Positions 8,521 through 11,525 of a DNA stretch of 11,525 bases are shown here, one piece after another. The position numbers and the translations under genes are program-made. Every line of letters begins with the position of its first letter. The first letter of the stretch is position 1. The notes under the pieces were generated by a model, which saw only the letters and a list, made by a program, of their open reading frames with translations, ran no database searches and was not told the origin of the DNA. Origin of the DNA: Pseudomonadota bacterium (lineage in GTDB: Bacteria > Desulfobacterota > JADFVX01); NCBI GenBank assembly GCA_015222555.1, contig JADFVM010000286.1, forward strand, positions 1 through 11,525, given 5' to 3'.

Positions 8521-8556
8521 CGTTATTGCGAGGAGCGAAGCGACGAAGCAATCTCC
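8521..8556 (+). repeat. REP-like dispersed palindromic repeat
   Basis: The element has ATTGC (8525-8529) and GCAAT (8548-8552) arms around the core GAGGAGCGAAGCGACGAA. It matches a short repeat that I recognise from many unrelated bacterial genomes, where it is often mis-translated as CEERSDEAIS peptides, as happens here in one frame. Only this one copy occurs in the window. Its presence supports a non-coding assignment for the region. Confidence 0.75.
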
Positions 8557-8734
8557 ATGATCATATCAAATCCTGCCCAGCAGTTTCATAACACACCTCA
8601 ATCGTCTTTTTCATAGTATATATTTCACTATTTCTTGACATTCAGTCTTATTATACTAGCTTTTGCGGGTGTTAGATGCAATTATAGGCCCACTTCTAAA
8701 AAAGATATACGGAAATTAGAGCGCTGGTAAGAAT

Positions 8735-8762
8735 TTGATTGTGGCTTCTTATTCTTTATAAA
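8735..8762 (+). promoter_or_regulatory. Weak sigma-70-type promoter candidate for the cytochrome gene
   Basis: TTGATT (8735-8740) and TATAAA (8757-8762) are 16 bases apart. Transcription would start near 8769 and leave a leader of about 90 bases before the ATG at 8857. The match is only to consensus, in AT-rich sequence where chance hits are common. Confidence 0.25.
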
Positions 8763-8800
8763 ACACAAGGCCGCAATGCTGTAGATCCTTACAATGCCCA

Positions 8801-8834
8801 TTTTGCCCCCGGAAAGGGGCTTCTAAAGGCAAAA
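8801..8834 (+). repeat. Nested inverted repeat in the putative cytochrome leader
   Basis: TTTTGCC (8801-8807) is the exact reverse complement of GGCAAAA (8828-8834). Inside it, or as an alternative fold, GCCCC (8805-8809) pairs with GGGGC (8816-8820). The outer and inner stems share bases and are partly mutually exclusive. It ends 22 bases before the cytochrome ATG. It could be a terminator-like structure, a leader element or repeat debris; no function is shown. Confidence 0.4.
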
Positions 8835-8856
8835 AACAGCTATATTTGGTGTGATA

Positions 8857-9858
8857 ATGTTTAAAAAACTATATGTTAGCCTGGTCCGACCCCATTGTGT
8901 GCCCACCATTGTGTACCCATTTGACTTGAAAGGAAAAAAGCCATATTTCTCAATTGTTTTTCTCACCAATATGATAGCTGCTTCATTGATGTTTTTGTCT
9001 ACCATATCTTCTGCTTCAGAAACGCAGAAAAATATTTCTACTCAGAATGATAATGAGGAAACGGCCATTCCTCTTACCCTGCTGCCCAGGGATAACTATA
9101 AAATGGTAGACTGGGCAAAGGCTGTTGAAAGCGATTTCATTAGCCCCATAGGCTCCCTTTCTGGCGAAGAGCCTAATCTGCGTTCCTCTCCAAAACCTTT
9201 GATTATAAAATCAAAGATGGAAGTTTTGACAGACGTCATCTTCTCTCACGATGTTCACTCTTACTGGTTAAACTGCGAGAACTGTCATCCTTCAATATTT
9301 CCTGAGAAACATGGTGGTACGGAAGATTTGAGCATGAAAGCCATTTTCAAAGGGGAATTTTGCGGTAAATGTCATGATAAAGTTGCATTCCGTCTGAAAG
9401 AGTGCTACCGGTGTCATCTCCCACGAAATGCAAAGAAGAAAGAAGAAGAGTTTTCAAGAGTTAATCTCCTGGGGAAAATCTATGCTACTAAGGATGTTGG
9501 AAAGGAGAAGTACAAAGGCGTTCCTGTCCAGAGGAACGCTGCCAAAAAGAGTGTTGCTGAAAAAGATGCCCTGGCAGAAGGCAGAAAACTGGAGGATCCG
9601 AACTATGATCTTCCCGTTCTAATGAGGTCAAAACGCAAAGTGATGACCGATGTTCTCTTTTCCCACAAGGTGCATAATGAAGTGCTGAGTTGTGAAAGCT
9701 GTCACAACGCAATCTTTGCCAAGAAACGTGGCAGTACAGAAGGATTGAGTATGGCGGCCATCAACGAAGGAAAGTTTTGTGGAACGTGCCACGGAGGTGT
9801 AGTATTTCCTTTAGGTGAGTGTGATCGTTGTCATTTGCCTGGCAAAGCAGCGCATTAG
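8857..9858 (+). CDS. Exported hexaheme cytochrome, two c(7)-type triheme domains
   Basis: The 333-residue protein carries six CXXCH haem c sites: Cys140, Cys169, Cys183, Cys279, Cys308 and Cys322. They form two triheme units (about 118-187 and 257-326), each with the order V-x-TDV-x-FSH-x-VH, CxxCH, FCGxCH, ECxRCH. The units are offset by exactly 139 residues, a clear internal duplication. The FSH-x-VH histidines are probable distal haem ligands. This layout fits the triheme c7-type family common in metal- and sulfur-respiring deltaproteobacteria, so a periplasmic electron-transfer role is inferred. A hydrophobic stretch (30-53) ending SSA-S fits an export signal, but the n-region is oddly long (LVRPHCVPTIVYPFDLKGKK) and its DNA has a tandem repeat. 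The ATG at 8857 has only a weak TTGGTG before it. A GTG at 8851 or a TTG at 8926 are other possible starts. The domain call is strong; partner and redox role are unknown. Confidence 0.88.
   Translation: MFKKLYVSLVRPHCVPTIVYPFDLKGKKPYFSIVFLTNMIAASLMFLSTISSASETQKNISTQNDNEETAIPLTLLPRDNYKMVDWAKAVESDFISPIGSLSGEEPNLRSSPKPLIIKSKMEVLTDVIFSHDVHSYWLNCENCHPSIFPEKHGGTEDLSMKAIFKGEFCGKCHDKVAFRLKECYRCHLPRNAKKKEEEFSRVNLLGKIYATKDVGKEKYKGVPVQRNAAKKSVAEKDALAEGRKLEDPNYDLPVLMRSKRKVMTDVLFSHKVHNEVLSCESCHNAIFAKKRGSTEGLSMAAINEGKFCGTCHGGVVFPLGECDRCHLPGKAAH
8892..8919 (+). repeat. 14-bp tandem repeat inside the cytochrome N-terminal coding region
   Basis: CCATTGTGTGCCCA (8892-8905) is followed directly by CCATTGTGTACCCA (8906-8919), 13 of 14 bases identical. 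It lies just after GTCCGACCCC. It encodes part of the unusual residues before the signal-peptide core of the cytochrome. Confidence 0.7.
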
Positions 9859-9902
9859 TATGCAAGTTCGGCAAACCCCTGAGTTGAGTCCTTGCGTTTT
9901 AA
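9853..9902 (+). repeat. Imperfect palindrome before the YdjM-like gene (weak attC-like)
   Basis: ATGCAAG (9860-9866) pairs with CTTGCGT (9891-9897), seven pairs with one G-T. An inner CAAAC/GTTG pairing lies at about 9872-9885, and weaker outer TTA/TAA pairing is also possible. It starts at the cytochrome stop codon and ends just before the ribosome binding site of the next gene. It contains TTGCGTT (9892-9898), as does the palindrome at 10910-10984. It lacks a clear AAC on the left arm, so it does not meet the attC pattern by itself. Confidence 0.3.
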
Positions 9903-9910
9903 GGAAATAG

Positions 9911-10420
9911 ATGCCCTTTACTCCTTTCCATATGGGGCCAGGAATATTTATCAAGGCTTTGCTGCAAGGAAGCTTTAGTTTAATGGTCTTTGGCTGGGCA
10001 CAAATTGCAATGGATATTCAGCCATTATTTGTGCTAGTAACAGGTGAAGGTCACCTTCATGGTTTCTCGCATACATATATTGGTGCGACATTATTAGCCC
10101 TATTTTCAGCAGTGTCTGGTAAGTATTTATCCGAAGTTGGACTTAAAGTCCTGGGCATTGCCAAGAAATCTAAGCCAGTCAATATTGCGTGGTGGGTTGC
10201 TTTTGTTAGTGCATTTATTGGCACATATAGTCATGTGGCGCTAGACAGCATAATGCATAGTGATGTTGTGCCATATTATCCGCTTTCACAAGCAAACAAC
10301 CTGCATGGCTTAATTACAGTGGCTAACTTACATATGTTTTGCTTATATAGTGCCCTGGTTGGGGCAATAATTTATTATTCGGTTCAATATGTCACCAAAA
10401 AACAAAGCAAAGCAATTTAA
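9911..10420 (+). CDS. YdjM-like inner-membrane putative metal-dependent hydrolase
   Basis: The 169-residue protein starts MPFTPFHMGPG, an opening typical of the YdjM/DUF4184 type of membrane proteins annotated as putative metal-dependent hydrolases. Conserved-looking polar residues lie in hydrophobic surroundings: His7, Asp35 (QIAMDIQPL), His48, His50 and His54 (GHLHGFSHTYIGA), and His108, Asp112, His116 and Asp118 (YSHVALDSIMHSDV). They could form a metal site. About four membrane segments are predicted by eye (near 12-44, 56-76, 92-112 and 136-158). Substrate and reaction are unknown. The ATG at 9911 follows AAGGAA (9901-9906). It is AT-richer than the dcw genes and unrelated to its neighbours, and palindromes lie on both sides, so horizontal acquisition is plausible. 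The stop codon falls inside the downstream palindrome. Confidence 0.75.
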   Translation: MPFTPFHMGPGIFIKALLQGSFSLMVFGWAQIAMDIQPLFVLVTGEGHLHGFSHTYIGATLLALFSAVSGKYLSEVGLKVLGIAKKSKPVNIAWWVAFVSAFIGTYSHVALDSIMHSDVVPYYPLSQANNLHGLITVANLHMFCLYSALVGAIIYYSVQYVTKKQSKAI

Positions 10421-10481
10421 TATGGACGGCATCCCGATGCGTTAGCTTCCGCTCACTCTGCTACGCACCGCCAGTTAATTG
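10413..10481 (+). repeat. Imperfect palindrome between two small genes (attC-like candidate)
   Basis: Outer arms CAATT (10413-10417) and AATTG (10477-10481) continue inward as TGG/CCA and CGG/CCG pairings. An inner stem is formed by TGCGTTAGC (10438-10446) and GCTACGCA (10460-10467) with one bulged T, and the loop is 13 bases. Bulged bases interrupt the stem. The 69-bp size, the position across the stop codon of the upstream gene and the GTT at 10474-10476 fit an attC site. The right core reads GTTAATT (one mismatch to GTTRRRY), and the left arm has AAT instead of AAC, so it is non-canonical. Confidence 0.4.
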
Positions 10482-10504
10482 TGACATTATATTTCAGGAA
10501 ATCT

Positions 10505-10915
10505 ATGACGATCATTCAAGAAGAAGAAACAGGCTGTGGTATTGCTTCTGTAGCGAATATAATTGAACGCCCATATTCTGAGGTAAAAGCTAAGGCGAAC
10601 TCAATGGACATATTTGCTGAAGATAAAGCACTTTATTCGGGCACCGAATATGTGCGAAGATTACTCAGGGAATATGGTATCCAGGTATCAAATGAGGAGG
10701 TCCCCTTTGAATCATGGGATTCTCTACCTGATGTGGCTTTATTATCCATCAAATATAGAGAAGAAAATGGTTGCTCCTTCTGGCCCTGGGTTGTGTTCAA
10801 GCGAACAGTAGAAGGGCCTGTTGTTTTAGATTCTGCGGCATATTTAGAGAAAAACGAGCGAAATGATTTTTATTCTATGCAGCCAAAGTGGTTTATAAAA
10901 GTTTCAAAAATATAA
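10505..10915 (+). CDS. C39-peptidase-like small protein lacking the catalytic His
   Basis: The 136-residue protein opens with IIQEEETGCGIASVANII, which matches the Gln-x5-Cys-Gly-x-Ala motif at the N terminus of papain-like C39-type folds (Gln5, Cys11). A later segment FWPWVVFKRTVEGPVVLDSA (92-111) fits the beta-strand pair that normally carries the catalytic His (as HWVV) and Asp (Asp109). Here the His position is Pro94 (codon CCC, 10784-10786), and the protein contains no histidine at all. It is therefore probably not an active cysteine peptidase, unless another residue serves. There is no signal peptide or membrane segment. The ATG at 10505 follows AGGAA (10496-10500); a GTG at 10481 is in frame but lies in the palindrome. 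Family placement is by motif only and moderate. Confidence 0.7.
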   Translation: MTIIQEEETGCGIASVANIIERPYSEVKAKANSMDIFAEDKALYSGTEYVRRLLREYGIQVSNEEVPFESWDSLPDVALLSIKYREENGCSFWPWVVFKRTVEGPVVLDSAAYLEKNERNDFYSMQPKWFIKVSKI

Positions 10916-10984
10916 CAAACAAATGAACATGGTTTGTAATCCCTTCGCTTGCGGGCATCGCAAACGGTGATTTTTGCGTTGGAC
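10910..10984 (+). repeat. Candidate integron attC recombination site
   Basis: This 75-bp imperfect palindrome starts at ATATAAC (six of seven to RYYYAAC) and ends at GTTGGAC (full match to GTTRRRY). It overlaps the TAA stop of the upstream gene. AAC (10914-10916) pairs with GTT (10978-10980). AAAT (10921-10924) pairs with ATTT (10970-10973), GTTTG (10932-10936) with CAAAC (10961-10965), and AT-x-CC (10939-10943) with GG-x-AT (10954-10958). A bulge (about 10929-10931) and isolated mismatches break the stem, like the extrahelical bases of attC. Size, ends and position all fit a cassette attC; no integrase lies in the window. Confidence 0.5.
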
Positions 10985-11003
10985 ATTCAAAGGAAACAAC
11001 AAC

Positions 11004-11525
11004 ATGGGTCAAATATATTCCGAAATATCTGATAAGCTGAAACAGTTCATAGAGGATCAAAAAATCTTCTTTGTCGGTACAGCAACTGTCGACGGCAGGG
11101 TAAATATATCGCCCAAAGGAATGGATTCCCTTCGAATTCTTGGTAAAAACCGGGTTGTATGGTTAAACGTAACAGGCAGTGGCAATGAAACCTCTGCTCA
11201 TATCCAGGAAAACTCTCGAATGACCATAATGTTTGCCGCTTTCGAAGGGAAACCAATGATTATGCGCCTTTATGGAAATGCAAAGGTGGTCCATAAAAAT
11301 GATCGGTCATGGAAGGCGTTGTTTCCCATGTTCAATCCAATTCCTGGTGCGAGGCAAATCTTCGACCTGGCCGTTGATCTTGTTCATACTTCTTGCGGCA
11401 TGGCAGTGCCATTTTTTAATTACGTCGAAGAAAGGGAGCAGCTAAAAGATTGGGCTGTTAAAAAAGGGGAAGAAGGTCTGAAGGAGTATTGGCAAGAAAA
11501 GAATCAAGTAAGTCTTGATGGTAAA
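11004..11525 (+). CDS. Pyridoxamine 5'-phosphate oxidase family protein (3' partial)
   Basis: The frame is open from the ATG at 11004 to the end of the window (174 codons seen), so the stop is outside. Motifs of the FMN-binding split-barrel family are clear: FFVGTATVDGRVNISPKGMD (residues 24-43), WLNVTGSGNETSAHIQENSR (about 53-72) and FEGKPMIMRLYGNAKVVH. The C-terminal part (CGMAVPFFNYVEEREQLKDW, then KKGEEGLKEYWQEKN) is also typical of the small group annotated this way, whose members are roughly 180-200 residues, so little is missing. The true substrate is unknown; it is not the PdxH vitamin B6 enzyme itself, which differs in length and motifs. AAAGGAAA (10989-10996) supplies the ribosome binding site. 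It begins just after the candidate attC, in the same direction as the previous two genes. Confidence 0.85.
   Translation, partial: MGQIYSEISDKLKQFIEDQKIFFVGTATVDGRVNISPKGMDSLRILGKNRVVWLNVTGSGNETSAHIQENSRMTIMFAAFEGKPMIMRLYGNAKVVHKNDRSWKALFPMFNPIPGARQIFDLAVDLVHTSCGMAVPFFNYVEEREQLKDWAVKKGEEGLKEYWQEKNQVSLDGK

Larger units (their letters stand above)
8439..8856. other. Gene-free region between core genes and accessory genes
   Basis: About 420 bases with no credible gene. It contains two hairpins just after the radical SAM stop, a REP-like dispersed repeat, an AT-rich middle (about 8600-8770) with a weak promoter candidate, and a nested inverted repeat before the cytochrome gene. An 83-codon open frame (8365-8616) crosses it, but its peptide is translated repeat sequence. 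The dense repeats suggest a site of past rearrangement. Confidence 0.7.

Noticed and set aside
8365..8616. 83-codon open frame on the + strand after the radical SAM gene
   Set aside because: It overlaps the 3' end of the radical SAM gene in another frame and its peptide (CEERSDEAIS) is the translation of a dispersed non-coding repeat.
8635..8657. TTGACA and TATACT as a promoter
   Set aside because: Both hexamers look good but the spacer is only 11 bases, far too short for a sigma-70 promoter.
9208..9834. Direct DNA repeat as a mobile element or CRISPR
   Set aside because: The similarity is an internal protein-domain duplication in the cytochrome; no short regular repeats with spacers are present anywhere in the window.

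Overview
The window looks like chromosomal DNA of a Gram-negative bacterium of the former Deltaproteobacteria, most likely near Desulfuromonadales/Geobacter-type Desulfobacterota. This is an inference from three things: the order murC-murB-ddl-ftsQ-ftsA-ftsZ without lpxC after ftsZ, an FtsZ tail ending DIPTFLRKQAD followed by a large radical SAM gene, and a periplasmic triheme-repeat c7-type cytochrome. All genes lie on the + strand.

Region 1 (1-6570) is the distal part of a division and cell wall (dcw) cluster. MurC (5' end cut by the window) and MurB act in UDP-MurNAc-peptide synthesis. Ddl makes the D-Ala-D-Ala used later in the same route. FtsQ, FtsA and FtsZ build the division machine. 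The genes are tightly packed: murB/ddl overlap as TGATG, and murC/murB probably overlap through a very unusual ATA start. ftsA and ftsZ each have a strong Shine-Dalgarno sequence.

Region 2 (6702-8438) encodes a radical SAM protein of the uncharacterised family that is often fused to or followed by a DUF2344 domain. Here it ends at its C-terminal Cys cluster and no DUF2344 gene follows.

Region 3 (8439-8856) is about 420 bp without a gene. It holds a CCCCTTT/AAAGGGG hairpin, a widespread REP-like repeat (the one that gives spurious 'CEERSDEAIS' peptides), a weak promoter candidate and a nested inverted repeat. This is a break between conserved housekeeping genes and accessory DNA.

Region 4 (8857-9858) encodes an exported hexaheme cytochrome made of two triheme units exactly 139 residues apart. 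Its N-terminal coding stretch contains a 14-bp tandem repeat and may not be native.

Region 5 (9859-11525) has three small, AT-richer, unrelated genes in the same orientation: a YdjM-like membrane protein, a C39-peptidase-like protein with no histidine at all, and a pyridoxamine-phosphate-oxidase-like flavoprotein (3' end cut). An imperfect palindrome sits before each gene. The one at 10910-10984 has the size and end sequences expected of an integron attC site, and the other two are weaker. The most interesting hypothesis for the window is therefore an integrase-less cassette cluster next to the dcw locus. It is unproven from sequence reading alone.
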